This document shows positions 11,601 to 18,888 of a DNA stretch of 64,000 bases, one piece after another; the first letter of the stretch is position 1; the number at the start of each line of letters is the position of its first letter. The stretch is from a virus. The position numbers and the translations under genes were made by a program. Location of the stretch: IMG/VR virus record IMGVR_UViG_3300042988_001700, positions 1-64,000 of that record; one strand, given 5' to 3'. The notes under the pieces are model-generated. The model saw only the letters and a program-made list of their open reading frames with translations. It had not been told where the DNA came from and made no database searches.

Positions 11601-13322
11601 GCTCGGGCTTGGAGAAGTCGAAGGGCTACTACTCGGTGACGACGAAGGGCTTAAAGACGGAGAACTACTCGGAGAAGGGCTACTCGAAGGACTACTCGAA
11701 GCACTCGACGATGGCGACGCGCTTGGACTGGAAGATGGCGACGGACTCGAAGACGGACTACTACTCGGGCTTACGCTCGGACTTGTACTTGGCGAAGTAG
11801 AGGGACTACTTGATTGACTTGTCGAAGGACTTTCCGATGGGCTGTTTGATATAGACGAACTTGGAGACGGGCTTGCCGAAGGACTCGATGATGGAGAAGT
11901 AGAAGGGCTACTACTCGCGCTTGTCGAAGGCGACGACGACGGGCTGTTTGACGGTGAAGGCGAAGCAGAAGGACTTGACGACGCGCTGGACGATGGCGAA
12001 ATTGACGGTGAAGCTGACGGCGAAGACCCTCCACCAGAAGGGCTTGTGCTTGGCGACGAAGATGGAGACGCGCTTGCCGAAGAAGACGGCGAACTGCTTG
12101 GTGACGGGCTACTACTTGGACTCGCGCTTGGGCTTACACTTGGACTTGCTGAAGGCGATGCAGATGCGCTGCCAGACGGAGAAGATGATGGTGATGGTGA
12201 TGCCGAAGGACTGCTTGACGCGCTACTTGACGGGCTCGTAGAAGGAGAATTTGACGCGCTCGAAGACGGCGAAGAACTTGGGCTCGGAGAAGACGATGGG
12301 CTTGCGCTTATCGAAGAAGATGGAGAACTGCTCGGTGACGGGCTGCTTGACGGGCTATTGGATGGCGAAGAGGATGGACTACTACTTATTGACGACGATG
12401 GAGAGGCTGATGGTGAAGATGATGGCGAAGGACTACTACTTGGGCTTGTAGACGGAGAATTAGATACGCTCGAAGAAGGCGACGAACTCGGGCTTGGCGA
12501 CGACGAAGGGCTTGCTGATGGAGAATTTGAAGCACTACCAGAAGGACTCGAAGATGGCGACGGGCTACTCGACGAACTTGTTGATGGAGAAGCTGATGGC
12601 GAAGCAGAAGGGCTTGCTGACGGGGAAGCACTAGGGCTTGGCGACGACGACGCGCTTGTTGATGGAGAACTTGAAGTGGAAGATCCACCACCGGCAGTAG
12701 ATTTTATACTTATAATATTACACACCCAATTGCTGTTGGCGTGTGTAACTGCACCATAAATGTTCGCGGCAGTAGCAGAGTATATTTTGTAATATAAAGC
12801 CGTAAGACCATTCGCGAAAATAACAGCGGTTGAAGCATCCCCGCCTATAGTTGGACTTGTCCATGAAGCAGAAGCATACGTTTTGTGGCCAGACAAAACT
12901 ATTTCATCATCACCGGTTGTTGATATGGTAGCTGATTGTTGCGAAGTCCCTGTCCCTGTCGCGGTTCCTTTTTGGTCAACCGTAACAGTTTCTCCAGCAT
13001 CCGGGCGAAATTGTGCGACATACAACCCACAATAAGGTGCTGTTCCCGCCGTTCCGACAAATGTTGCGTTGGCATTCGCAGCAGCGTTTAGGATGTATCC
13101 AAACCTTCCTCTTGACCCTCCGGCGTTAGATGTCTGAGCCTCCATCGTAAAGCTGTTTGACCCACCATCATTAACGGTAGCGTCTGTAACATTGCTATCT
13201 TCGTATGCAAGCCAACACACCAAAACGTCTCCAGCAGCAATATTAAGTGCAGCAGCAGTAGATTGTGGGCTTGCGCTTTGGTCAGATGTCGATTTTGCTC
13301 CAGCAATAAAACTAAACGCCAT
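5661..13322 (-). CDS. Giant tail-fibre protein with mucin-like Ser-Pro domain
   Basis: This is a 2,553-residue fibre. ATG 13322 is preferred over an upstream ATG because GGAGAG lies in front of it and the product then starts MAFSFIAGAKST. Domains in order: an N-terminal beta-rich domain (1-205); about 500 residues of Ser-Pro repeats (SPSASPS type, with Thr, Ala, Asn and Gly variants); a long beta-rich shaft with typical fibre motifs (for example DRTLSVGG, RNGRVGIG, NVGIG); two copies of a roughly 200-residue repeat; and a C-terminal domain ending in ALTFINVHFN. No S74-type chaperone motif was recognised. It is likely the host-binding appendage. Glycosyltransferase genes lie just upstream in the same operon, making the Ser/Thr-rich tract a candidate glycan acceptor (inference). 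Confidence 0.85.
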   Translation of the reverse strand: MAFSFIAGAKSTSDQSASPQSTAAALNIAAGDVLVCWLAYEDSNVTDATVNDGGSNSFTMEAQTSNAGGSRGRFGYILNAAANANATFVGTAGTAPYCGLYVAQFRPDAGETVTVDQKGTATGTGTSQQSATISTTGDDEIVLSGHKTYASASWTSPTIGGDASTAVIFANGLTALYYKIYSATAANIYGAVTHANSNWVCNIISIKSTAGGGSSTSSSPSTSASSSPSPSASPSASPSASPSASPSTSSSSSPSPSSSPSGSASNSPSASPSSSPSPSSSPSSSVSNSPSTSPSSSPSPSSSPSASPSSSISSSPSSSPSNSPSSSPSPSSSPSSSISASPSSSPSPSSSPSSSASNSPSTSPSSSASSSPSASPSPSSSPSGSASASPSASPSVSPSASPSSSPSPSSSPSSSASASPSSSPSTSPSGGGSSPSASPSISPSSSASSSPSASPSPSNSPSSSPSTSASSSPSTSPSSSPSASPSPSSSISNSPSESPSTSQSSSPSTSPSTSPSVSPSSSPSSSPSPSSSPSASPSSSASSSPSSSPSPSSSPSLSPSSSPSSSPSTSPSPSASPSTSPSISASNSPSSSPSPSLSPSASPSTSPSSSPSSSPSPSSSPSSSLSSSASASPSLSPSSSPSPSSSPSSSPSTSPSGQSPSSSPSTSVSSSPSSSPSSSPSTSRSASPSHSPSQSPSASISSSPSSSPSPSSSPSHSMSASPSASPSSGPTSQIKIGEYFQNLGTTDLLDGSFLTAKRAVLGPSAILAENDTFEIMSDYSFSYIGTGSYYRTRIDANPITLNTISPISGGGLLSEDRTLSVGGLTGIGSSNNVVAVNAAGNSWAYKSIIGSTGVTVTHTDSQITIASDGTTPVTDHDLLSSSHPDTITGSPVRGDLITAQEETVKWKKLALGTNGYFIKSNGTDIVWAAHGLTYSDVGAQAADADLTAIAGISIARGMMITAQGASPAWAGMAISVPTTGLINYVGVAYGDVEPGYKALFDATVPSTITENDTALAGSASTAARRDHVHAAPETWKPTTHNLLSIYHYDTTGGTVSRGDLIAGIGSTPKWTKLALGTIGTIVSSDGTDVKYQSLSTLGIAPASAIAGTQYRIPRFATTSTLGDSNIYTDAAGTMVGIGVAASDAILKVYTAASGSNALRIGTSGSGGRAIDFGIGDGSTPASVPVSAGYILDNTSTGIFIGSATISNSYLYITPSAGIGVNTLSPLAKLQANGTIVTSDEELIANEDIFILQKWENDPVQRMQANFGLQKYETGSYGKTQLNISLWDTTSISSPLVSIRSNGRVGIGAPTPVSFVELRRASDDATHWFSLTCDGLTHGITTVLPTHAFFSIDTQDTSKGGATIMGATSEDDRNPVMLFGILGATDGLGQTVAAINIRGSKQNGTTITAITTTKPVIDFTNNNTLLGRFIGSGYFGFNTSAPDKQVEINSATGDCLRLTYNVDNGSATYYSDFSVSNAGQLSIVAAGGIYSNNFVGIGATPDSNVRLSLGSSSSWTTAGWLKSLYFNTNDSVMLWDKSSDNLYCGFGHTSNSFYWITSTAIDNSAVAGYPMSLTNAGDLTLGSIAHETTDVDKIIVSSSGQLKYRTGAEILSDIGGAGALSGTQYRIPRFATTSTLGDSNIYTDAAGTMVGIGVAASDAILKVYTAAAGSNALRVGTSGSGGRAIDFGIGDGSTPTSVPISAGYILDNTSTGIFIGSDSVSNSFVYITPSSGIGINTLSPLAKLQVNGTQVPSTHQLLANEDIFIIQRFENDPVQRMQANFGLQKYEDSDYGKTQLNVSLWDTTSISSPIVSIRGNGNVGVCGDPSYRFQVFGGSTSLALNYFLNFETIKYGFASATINYSYSGSTSWYLMNQEDNKALATMLNGGNFGIGTVTPLARVHIVQNIATARNQIMIDQSPGTGNDTLGYIGFNAYHNASGTLTHASSNGRGAFTIEHSAAAANSSLATFSLLSPTLTDEGYFSLFNKCFGINSPSPTHSFEVRNVATDSWLGIEMEIEDTDFRNANYYSISSTASDYTRHQFYTHDGFSETDHLAMFIDYDGSVEVRGPYLWVYNDWGTYSKVVLECGDTDITSSKYLGSFVVRSRDSSTYGIGECARIDVKAAADFGGSGRPTYFSFCTSDNNNSGPIERFKIGYTGILNYVSPVNEGTTASKILTLDSANNIDFRTPAELIVDMGGVSGTGTDNYLLKYTTGATGAVGDSNIVDNGSSLRLLSYTYIDSETTNNTPYGLTLSNKGVFTNDITTKYVNPFYIIADISISSGKTVTNGVNGAFAGAEIVVLRGYPDDNGSLDALTGLLIYHGHAYTYPGGSTATTTNSYGIRLRPYHNTTTSTIINSYGIKIESPNVADGEATVTNQYPIYSAWAAKSYLAGGLQVDGTITCATITHATSISLTSPKVYIGSRTMETDEGGRAILYTAGENLAKGEVVCFLQGGTGGRVYKCPTSGNSADMPIGIVYADATSGNSVWIVCSGRAEALPEAGLTLTMGYVCSVSTSTSGRVTQENTPSTVQHWRECGHPEANGSANGALTFINVHFN
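7860..8460 (-). repeat. Fibre internal repeat, copy 2
   Basis: This is the second copy (C-terminal in the protein) of a unit of about 200 codons that also occurs at 9410-10020. Shared peptide landmarks include YRIPRFATTSTLGDSN, MVGIGVAASDAILKVY, GYILDNTSTGIF and NDPVQRMQANFGLQKYE. The nucleotide copies differ at many third positions, so the duplication is old or maintained by selection. Confidence 0.8.
9410..10020 (-). repeat. Fibre internal repeat, copy 1
   Basis: First copy of the fibre-shaft repeat paired with 7860-8460, offset by about 1.56 kb. Amino acid conservation is much higher than base conservation, and most substitutions are conservative (Val/Ile, Ala/Ser, Tyr/Phe). Fibres often grow and recombine through such modular repeats. 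Confidence 0.8.
11140..12680 (-). repeat. Ser-Pro low-complexity tract in the fibre gene
   Basis: About 1.5 kb encodes an almost pure Ser/Pro pattern (SPS-x-SPS with x being Ala, Thr, Ser, Asn, Gly, Val, Ile or Leu). The codons vary freely between copies, so selection appears to act on the peptide and not on a short DNA repeat unit. It has no stop in several frames on the opposite strand, which creates spurious Gly/Leu/Asp-rich open frames there. Such tracts are extended, flexible and, in cell-surface proteins, frequently O-glycosylated. Confidence 0.9.
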
Positions 13323-13614
13323 AAGTAGCTCTCCATACAATATCCTCAATTTGAGGAATATCTATTTTAGTCACAGATTTACTGCCAGTATTTATTCTAA
13401 ACGATGGTCTATTTGAAGTTGGAATTGAATACGACAATGTATTTCCTGGGGCAACAGTTCTTTCCAATGTCAGCGGAGATATAAGGTAAATACGCAATGT
13501 TTTACTTCCATTGTTAACAGCAGACACACCCGTCATCTTCATAGTAGAATCATTATACGTTATCGTTATTGTACATAATGGATCAAGGTAATCAACTCTA
13601 GTGATAATTGCCAT
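13312..13614 (-). CDS. Small structural protein, hypothetical
   Basis: A 100-residue beta-rich protein starting MAIITRVDYLDPL. Its end overlaps the start of the fibre gene by 11 bp, and its start is 2 bp after the stop of the upstream glycosyltransferase gene. A similar small protein sits at 16845-17171: both contain a PGN/PGE-type loop, and related wording (NNGSKTLRIYL and NRGAVNAHVFL) suggests a shared fold. It is possibly a fibre-associated or decoration protein. No named family was recognised. Confidence 0.6.
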   Translation of the reverse strand: MAIITRVDYLDPLCTITITYNDSTMKMTGVSAVNNGSKTLRIYLISPLTLERTVAPGNTLSYSIPTSNRPSFRINTGSKSVTKIDIPQIEDIVWRATYGV

Positions 13615-13616
13615 AA

Positions 13617-14327
13617 TTAACTTCTTCTACTTGTTGAATGAAAAAGGCTAAATGGATTGTAATCTATGTCACCGCAAAACTTCCCGTTTGGAAACATATA
13701 CACAAGCGGCCGATATTCGGTCCTATTAACCTTTCCGCTTGCTATATTTCTATCCCACACACCCTGAAAGCAGCGGTCTTCTCCCTGCGGATACGGCTTT
13801 CCTATCAAATCTTCTCGGTACATGCCCATGATATCAATAAAAACGCTTTTCTTCATGACGAATTCGTTTGTGTGTGCGGAAACCTTAACACCTCTGTCTT
13901 TAATTCTTTGCTCCGTCAGACCATATTTCTTAAGATCGCTTATATTTTGAGATAAAACGCCATTTCCATCAAGTATTCCGAATTCTCTACGAAAATTCAT
14001 ACGGTCTTCTTTAAGATTCAAGGCGTCAAATATTGCTTCTTTTGGGATAATGTAATCGATATCAGCCATAAGCAAATATTCTCCAGATGCAGCAATGGCA
14101 CCCTTGTTTCTTGCTGGTGCCCAAGTCCATGGTCTTTTGTCGTGAGTTTCAATTATCTTAAAATTTTTCAATTCCGGAAGACAAACTGATAGTAACGCCG
14201 GGTCGCTGCCATCGTCAACGAATATTATCTCTACGTTGTCGGGTAGATTCATTGCTTTATAATGGAGGATCTGTCTATAGACAATTTCATGGCTATTAAG
14301 AACTGGTATTACTATTGAAAGTTTCAC
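13617..14327 (-). CDS. Family 2-like glycosyltransferase
   Basis: A 236-residue GT-A-type protein. The start is taken as GTG at 14327 because it overlaps the upstream stop (GTGA) and gives the usual GT2 beginning VKLSIVIPVLNSHE. The motif IIFVDDGSDP (about residues 34-43) is the nucleotide-binding DDGS of GT2 enzymes, and LLMADIDYIIP supplies the DxD metal site. It probably moves a sugar from a nucleotide-sugar donor in the cytoplasm. It belongs to a tight four-gene operon directly upstream of the fibre gene. The acceptor is unknown. Confidence 0.85.
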   Translation of the reverse strand: MKLSIVIPVLNSHEIVYRQILHYKAMNLPDNVEIIFVDDGSDPALLSVCLPELKNFKIIETHDKRPWTWAPARNKGAIAASGEYLLMADIDYIIPKEAIFDALNLKEDRMNFRREFGILDGNGVLSQNISDLKKYGLTEQRIKDRGVKVSAHTNEFVMKKSVFIDIMGMYREDLIGKPYPQGEDRCFQGVWDRNIASGKVNRTEYRPLVYMFPNGKFCGDIDYNPFSLFHSTSRRS

Positions 14328-14911
14328 GGTTTTACCCAAAACGCTGTTGGCATTGCTTCTCTTGTACAATACCAAGGATTAATCATGTTACAATGTGTAT
14401 AGCTATCGACCGCCTGAACGACACCAGACCTGAAGAAATGGAAATAATCGTGCGCTGCTACAATTCCTCCGGAACGAACCTTTTTAGACCAGCAGATTAT
14501 ATCCATTGCCGCATGGTCAAAGGTATGGTCACCGTCGATATAAACGAAGTCAAGAGACTCGTCTTCGAATAATTTAACAGCATCCATTGAGAACATTCTC
14601 ATGAATTTAACATTGTGCCCAAGCGTATTTTCTTGGGCTAAAGCAAAATTTCGGTCTTGAGCTTCCAAAGTAACCCTTTTATTGAATGCGCACCAAGGAT
14701 CGACGCACGTCAATTCAATGTTGGGATTTTTTTCACAAAGAACCTTTGCAAACAATCCTCTTTGTGTTCCAACTTCTACTCCTTTATTGAGGCCTATTTC
14801 ACCGAATAACTCAGCAAGATTGTTTCTGTCTCCGCGCGGAGGGCTCCACGGAAGATTGTCTTTTGAACTACGGAATTTAAACTTCCTACAAATTTCTTCA
14901 TGCGTTGTCAT
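14324..14911 (-). CDS. Class I SAM-dependent methyltransferase
   Basis: A 195-residue protein with SAM motif I GVEVGTQRGLFA (about 44-55), an acidic residue after strand 2 (TCVDPW) and the motif LDFVYIDGDHTFDHAAMD seen in Methyltransf_24-type enzymes. The GGIVAAHDY segment also matches that family. Such proteins often accompany glycosyltransferases and modify sugars or small molecules. It overlaps its neighbours by 14 bp upstream and by GTGA downstream, so the four genes are almost certainly co-translated. The substrate is unknown; a sugar on a virion glycan is a reasonable guess. Confidence 0.8.
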   Translation of the reverse strand: MTTHEEICRKFKFRSSKDNLPWSPPRGDRNNLAELFGEIGLNKGVEVGTQRGLFAKVLCEKNPNIELTCVDPWCAFNKRVTLEAQDRNFALAQENTLGHNVKFMRMFSMDAVKLFEDESLDFVYIDGDHTFDHAAMDIICWSKKVRSGGIVAAHDYFHFFRSGVVQAVDSYTHCNMINPWYCTREAMPTAFWVKP

Positions 14912-15605
14912 AAACTTTTACAATCTCCTTTGCTTTTCCCCAATAAGGTATGTCGTATGCTTTAATTTGTCCATGTTTCTTCCATTTTGTTTTTTGCCTG
15001 TCATCTGTTCCATTCACATGATTAAGTTGAACTATAGCGTTCGTGCAATACCATTCAACCATATTCCGCCGCGATACCCCAAGATTGTTTTCGACCATCT
15101 TGCGGCCAACTTCGCCAACCAAATCATCGCGGCCAAACCCAAAAGGCCATTTCGATTCTCTTTCTTCAAGTGCATCTATAAGATACTCTCTTGGAGCTAT
15201 AAGCGAACAATTACTTATTCTATTTCTTAGGCAGTATATTGGATTGGATTCCCAAGCGAATAGAGACCACCTTGACCTATCGTAACTAACTTCGTCATTT
15301 TTTGGTCTAAATTCTTTAAAATGCTCTGTGGTATAAAGAACGTCGTCTTCGGCTGTCGCAATATATTTGGTTTTTGCCAATTTTGCGCCAATCAATAATT
15401 GGTGATAAATATTCCAATAGCTTTTTTGATTGCTGTCCAAGACATACTCTGTGTCTGAAAATGGAAAAACAAAAGAAGAGTTGCGCGTTATGCAAATAGT
15501 TGGCGTTTTTTCTCCAACAGCTGCTTTTAAATATGACAATTGGAAGTCAATCCATTTTAGCGGCATTTCATTTGCAGTGATATATATGACTGTTATGTCG
15601 TCCAT
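14898..15605 (-). CDS. Probable glycosyltransferase
   Basis: A 235-residue protein. The ATG at 15605 is chosen because GGGAGGGG lies just upstream and it overlaps the preceding gene by 13 bp. It begins with a short beta strand and helix (ITVIYITANEMP), and has ATAEDDVLYT near residue 85, an acidic motif in the place of the DxD of GT-A enzymes. The rest lacks a family signature I can name. Being sandwiched between a GT2 gene and a methyltransferase supports a sugar-transfer role. Confidence 0.65.
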   Translation of the reverse strand: MDDITVIYITANEMPLKWIDFQLSYLKAAVGEKTPTICITRNSSFVFPFSDTEYVLDSNQKSYWNIYHQLLIGAKLAKTKYIATAEDDVLYTTEHFKEFRPKNDEVSYDRSRWSLFAWESNPIYCLRNRISNCSLIAPREYLIDALEERESKWPFGFGRDDLVGEVGRKMVENNLGVSRRNMVEWYCTNAIVQLNHVNGTDDRQKTKWKKHGQIKAYDIPYWGKAKEIVKVYDNA

Positions 15606-16519
15606 TGATACCCCTCCCACCCTGGCACCGGACCAAACTTCTCTACAAGCCACCGCAATGGCCTATGGGCCTTGTTCCACATTCCGCGTATCCAAAGGTC
15701 TTTTGATCTTTGTCGTGCTATTTTGACCTGTTTGTCGTCCAATGGGTAGGGGAATCCAAAGTCTCCTCCCTGTGTCCTGAATAAATGAGAGTACCAAGTC
15801 TTTTTATTAACCAATTGCTGGCCTCCAGACAACCACGACTTGCATGAAATCTCGGTTCCCATTTGACCCCACGAACCATGTTCTTCGTCAAGCCCACCAA
15901 GATCCCAGAATCTTTTACGGTGCATCATCCAGCAAGCGCCAAGATTCCCCATAACAGGAGCAATATCTTTGTTGCTTTCTTCTCGCTTTTCGTAGTCTTT
16001 CCAATACTGAAAATGGAGATCCGAATCAAATCTCATAAAATCAGAACGCCTATTCAGTCTTGGCTTCCATACCATTTCTCTACTAAAAGTTCCATTTAAC
16101 AAACATTTTGGGCATATCGTCGGAGTAGGACCTTGGTATATTCTTGTTCCACAAGAACTGCATACCCAATCAAAAACGTGCAAATTATATAGTCTTGGGA
16201 CAATGGTACTGTCATAATCACATTCTGAAGTTAATTTTACGTCGAAGCCTTCATCTACAGAACAATGAGCGTCAAGTTTCATTACGAATTTTGATCGAGA
16301 AACTGAAATTCCAATATTTGTAGCCGCACGTTGTCCGACCGATTCGGAAAAATGGAGCATCGTTATTTTTGGATCGTCTTCTATTGGCGTTATTGGCCAG
16401 CATCCATCACAAACTACTATTATTTCCGTATCTCCACGCATGTTTTCAAGAATAGACTTAACGGTTTCACCGAGAAACATCTCGTTTCTACTTGGTATTA
16501 CAACCGACAAATTGTGCAT
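15593..16519 (-). CDS. Family 2 glycosyltransferase with inserted zinc ribbon
   Basis: This 308-residue protein has a clear GT2 core: LSVVIPSRNEM at the N-terminus, TEIIVVCDGC, then VMKLDAHCS (metal-binding DxH). Unusually, a CxxC...CxxC ribbon (CSSC and CPKC, about residues 119-138) is inserted after the DxH region. The later GTEISCKSW and the ED-type segment resemble the acceptor-site region. It starts the four-gene glycan operon that runs into the fibre gene. The ribbon may bind zinc for stability or for a protein partner (inference). Confidence 0.85.
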   Translation of the reverse strand: MHNLSVVIPSRNEMFLGETVKSILENMRGDTEIIVVCDGCWPITPIEDDPKITMLHFSESVGQRAATNIGISVSRSKFVMKLDAHCSVDEGFDVKLTSECDYDSTIVPRLYNLHVFDWVCSSCGTRIYQGPTPTICPKCLLNGTFSREMVWKPRLNRRSDFMRFDSDLHFQYWKDYEKREESNKDIAPVMGNLGACWMMHRKRFWDLGGLDEEHGSWGQMGTEISCKSWLSGGQQLVNKKTWYSHLFRTQGGDFGFPYPLDDKQVKIARQRSKDLWIRGMWNKAHRPLRWLVEKFGPVPGWEGYQWTT

Positions 16520-16848
16520 TAAACAAGCTCCCTTAGCGCCTCAAGATTTGCTACTCCGGCAGGAACAAGAAATTGAATGGGGTCACTTATCGATTTAACC
16601 ACTCCATCACCAGCCCGGATCTTTATATCAAGAACGTCTGGTTCGTCGTTATATGTTCTTTTCCCATCCCTTATCGCCTGTGTTTTCTTATCAACAAGCC
16701 TTGAATCGTTTCCTTCTGCTACAGTCCCCGCCGTTGTACCAAAAATAGCTGATGCGCTTAATTGCTGGCCAACAATAGTTAAATCAACGCTTGAAGTATC
16801 TACGACCGTAACCGGTTTATGATCGTGAGAAGGATATCTTTTAATCAT
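16519..16848 (-). CDS. Small fibre or baseplate-like protein
   Basis: A 109-residue protein with FGTTAGTVAEGNDSRL near residue 36, a pattern frequent in phage tail-fibre N-terminal or collar segments. The stop and the next gene's start overlap by one base at 16519. It is soluble and lacks cysteines. It lies in a row of small proteins between the hub and the fibre, so a virion appendage part is likely. Confidence 0.65.
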   Translation of the reverse strand: MIKRYPSHDHKPVTVVDTSSVDLTIVGQQLSASAIFGTTAGTVAEGNDSRLVDKKTQAIRDGKRTYNDEPDVLDIKIRAGDGVVKSISDPIQFLVPAGVANLEALRELV

Positions 16849-17171
16849 AGGCTCAACATTCCACTTATTCTGATATTAACGAGTGCTCCAGTTGAATAGC
16901 CGTATATTGTCCCGGCAGACTCAAGTATCTGCCAGGTCCCATACTCAATGTGTTCTGATGGTTCTATAACAAAATCATATAAGAAAAAGTTAGTTATTGA
17001 TGCCGATTCTCCAGGAATAACAAAATTCAAGAATACATGCGCATTAACAGCACCACGATTAACCATTGAAATTTGTTTTATTTCAGCTATTTGTCCGGGC
17101 GGGATAGTCTTCAAAAGGAGACTTGAAACCCCAAGCGTTCCTTGATAAAACATTTTTGGCGTTAGTGGCAT
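16845..17171 (-). CDS. Small structural protein, hypothetical
   Basis: A 108-residue beta-rich protein overlapping the next gene by 4 bp. It has alternating hydrophobic strands and a PGESASITN-type loop and resembles the 100-residue protein at 13312-13614 in length and style. A decoration or appendage protein is likely from context, with no family assigned. Confidence 0.6.
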   Translation of the reverse strand: MPLTPKMFYQGTLGVSSLLLKTIPPGQIAEIKQISMVNRGAVNAHVFLNFVIPGESASITNFFLYDFVIEPSEHIEYGTWQILESAGTIYGYSTGALVNIRISGMLSL

Positions 17172-17172
17172 T

Positions 17173-17409
17173 TTATATTTCCGTACACATTAAGGTGTAT
17201 AATCTGTTCTCTATGCGCTCTCTATCAATATAATCAAGAACATCTCGAATTGAAGATTTATCGTTTTTTACGCTCTCTGTTTTTAATTCTATAGACTTTA
17301 GTCTCGATTCGACCGATAACAATTTCCTATCTAAAATATTATTATCATTCTCAAGATTATTTATTCTTATTGTTGGATCATTATTTATTGAAATTGGATT
17401 ATTTTCCAT
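17173..17409 (-). CDS. Short coiled-coil protein
   Basis: A 78-residue charged protein with heptad-like spacing over most of its length (NLENDNNILDRKLLSVE). The start follows the upstream stop directly. It probably trimerises or links appendage proteins. Two further short coiled-coil genes lie at 19958-20346, so this region encodes several helical connectors. Confidence 0.6.
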   Translation of the reverse strand: MENNPISINNDPTIRINNLENDNNILDRKLLSVESRLKSIELKTESVKNDKSSIRDVLDYIDRERIENRLYTLMCTEI

Positions 17410-18888
17410 TTAAAACCTCGGGAAAACGATGTTTCCATTTTCGTCTTTTGCGTTGTTGTAATAATACTCCAATGCTTTTGCGCTTATTGCTGAATTTATT
17501 GCAATAATATCAAAAAAATTAGAATTCCCAGTAGGTGTAATTAAAATTATTCCAGACGCGGTTACATTGCTTGCATACCCAAGCGTCCAAGCTCCTTGTG
17601 GGTAATGGATTTGTTCGCTATATTGTGTTATTACTACAGGAACTCCACCGATAGACAGAGAAAATACACCCTGATACCATAGCATTATGGTTCCTGAAGA
17701 CAATGAAACGCTCCCAATATTTTGTGGAATATCAAACGAAATTGCAGAATTGGCTATTTGGTCTGGGCCATACACGTTCCTGTAATACGTTGACAATGAT
17801 ATTGGAATTCCAGTAGCGAGGTTAACTATTTGCTCCCTGTAATCGCCAACTCTCAGCAATGGAATAGAAAACTCTTCTTGGTAATTATCGTGATTCATTA
17901 ACATTTCTGTTGGGTCTGCCGGAGTATCCTGCGAGACGTAGTGTTGCGCTCTTCCCATAATTCTAAAACCAGACATGTTTGCGGTTATTTTTGCCTGAAG
18001 CCTATTACCTTCTGCTTTTTTGTCAAACGATATCATGTGTTTTGGCAAAACAATATCTGTTGCGGATACTTTTACTGTCTCCGGTTCTCCGTCCGCAAGC
18101 ATCGAAACATCAATCGATAACCCATCTGGATATCCGTTGTCATCAAAACCTGTTACATCTCTATTTTCTTCTTTTATTGGCCTTGTATAAAAATAGTTCT
18201 GTAATGCACGCAAGAAAAAGTCTTCTTCCCCGCCAATGTCTTCACCGTACAACACTTCTGGAATTATTTCCGTTCCCCCAGTGTTGTCGGTCCCAACTTT
18301 ATCTTTCCATACCTTTGTAAGGCCGCTTCCATCTGGACCGTCAAACGTAGCTATGTCATACAACATCCCATCCTTACAATCAAGTACCAATAAATGCGGA
18401 TAAAAAGAGTCGTCGTAAATAGAAAGAACACCGCAACGAGCCTCTGGTGTTGGCCAAGAATCTCCAGAGCATTCTGAAAACCCAAGCCCTTGATCAGTAG
18501 TAAACCCAAACCTATAACATCTGTTTGTCTTTGAAACGTCTCTTCCTGTTGATCCCGTGTCCCACCCATATACGGTTATATAATCTTCTTTTACCTCGAT
18601 TTCCGAATTTCCATCCTCGTCGGTGACTGTGTGGCTTACGGTATACACTCCCGGCATAGAATAAACATGTGAAGGATTTTCTTCGGTTGAATACTCTCCG
18701 TCACCAAAAGCCCAAAGATGCGTATACGTTCTCGTTCTTTCCGAAAACACAATGTTAAAAGAATAATATGCCCAAGAAACATGGGTCCTGTCGTCAAACG
18801 AAATTCCAGCAACTGGAACAGGGAGCAATTGCCCCCTGAACGACGAATTTAACGCCTTCCTTCGTTTTTCTTCAGTATCAATAGCCAT
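17410..18888 (-). CDS. PKD-domain appendage protein
   Basis: A 492-residue protein with a clear PKD-type Ig-like domain at about residues 20-110: the motif WAFGDGEYSTEENPSHVY followed by PGVYTVSHTVTDEDG is diagnostic. The remainder is beta-rich with a middle domain and a C-terminal membrane-free region. PKD domains mediate protein or carbohydrate contacts on surfaces and occur in phage appendages. The ATG overlaps the upstream stop (TAATG). It is likely a baseplate or fibre component. Confidence 0.75.
   Translation of the reverse strand: MAIDTEEKRRKALNSSFRGQLLPVPVAGISFDDRTHVSWAYYSFNIVFSERTRTYTHLWAFGDGEYSTEENPSHVYSMPGVYTVSHTVTDEDGNSEIEVKEDYITVYGWDTGSTGRDVSKTNRCYRFGFTTDQGLGFSECSGDSWPTPEARCGVLSIYDDSFYPHLLVLDCKDGMLYDIATFDGPDGSGLTKVWKDKVGTDNTGGTEIIPEVLYGEDIGGEEDFFLRALQNYFYTRPIKEENRDVTGFDDNGYPDGLSIDVSMLADGEPETVKVSATDIVLPKHMISFDKKAEGNRLQAKITANMSGFRIMGRAQHYVSQDTPADPTEMLMNHDNYQEEFSIPLLRVGDYREQIVNLATGIPISLSTYYRNVYGPDQIANSAISFDIPQNIGSVSLSSGTIMLWYQGVFSLSIGGVPVVITQYSEQIHYPQGAWTLGYASNVTASGIILITPTGNSNFFDIIAINSAISAKALEYYYNNAKDENGNIVFPRF

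Noticed and set aside
11140-12680. CRISPR array or DNA tandem repeat
   Set aside because: There are no constant repeats and spacers. The periodicity comes from a Ser-Pro peptide with variable codons.
12046-12759. Long plus-strand frames (up to 237 codons) opposite the Ser-Pro tract
   Set aside because: They are Gly/Leu/Asp/Glu-rich shadows of the repetitive SPS codons, lack ribosome sites and lie inside a convincing minus-strand fibre gene.
5661-13349. Fibre start at the upstream ATG 13349
   Set aside because: It adds nine residues of no interest and has no ribosome site, while ATG 13322 has GGAGAG in front.
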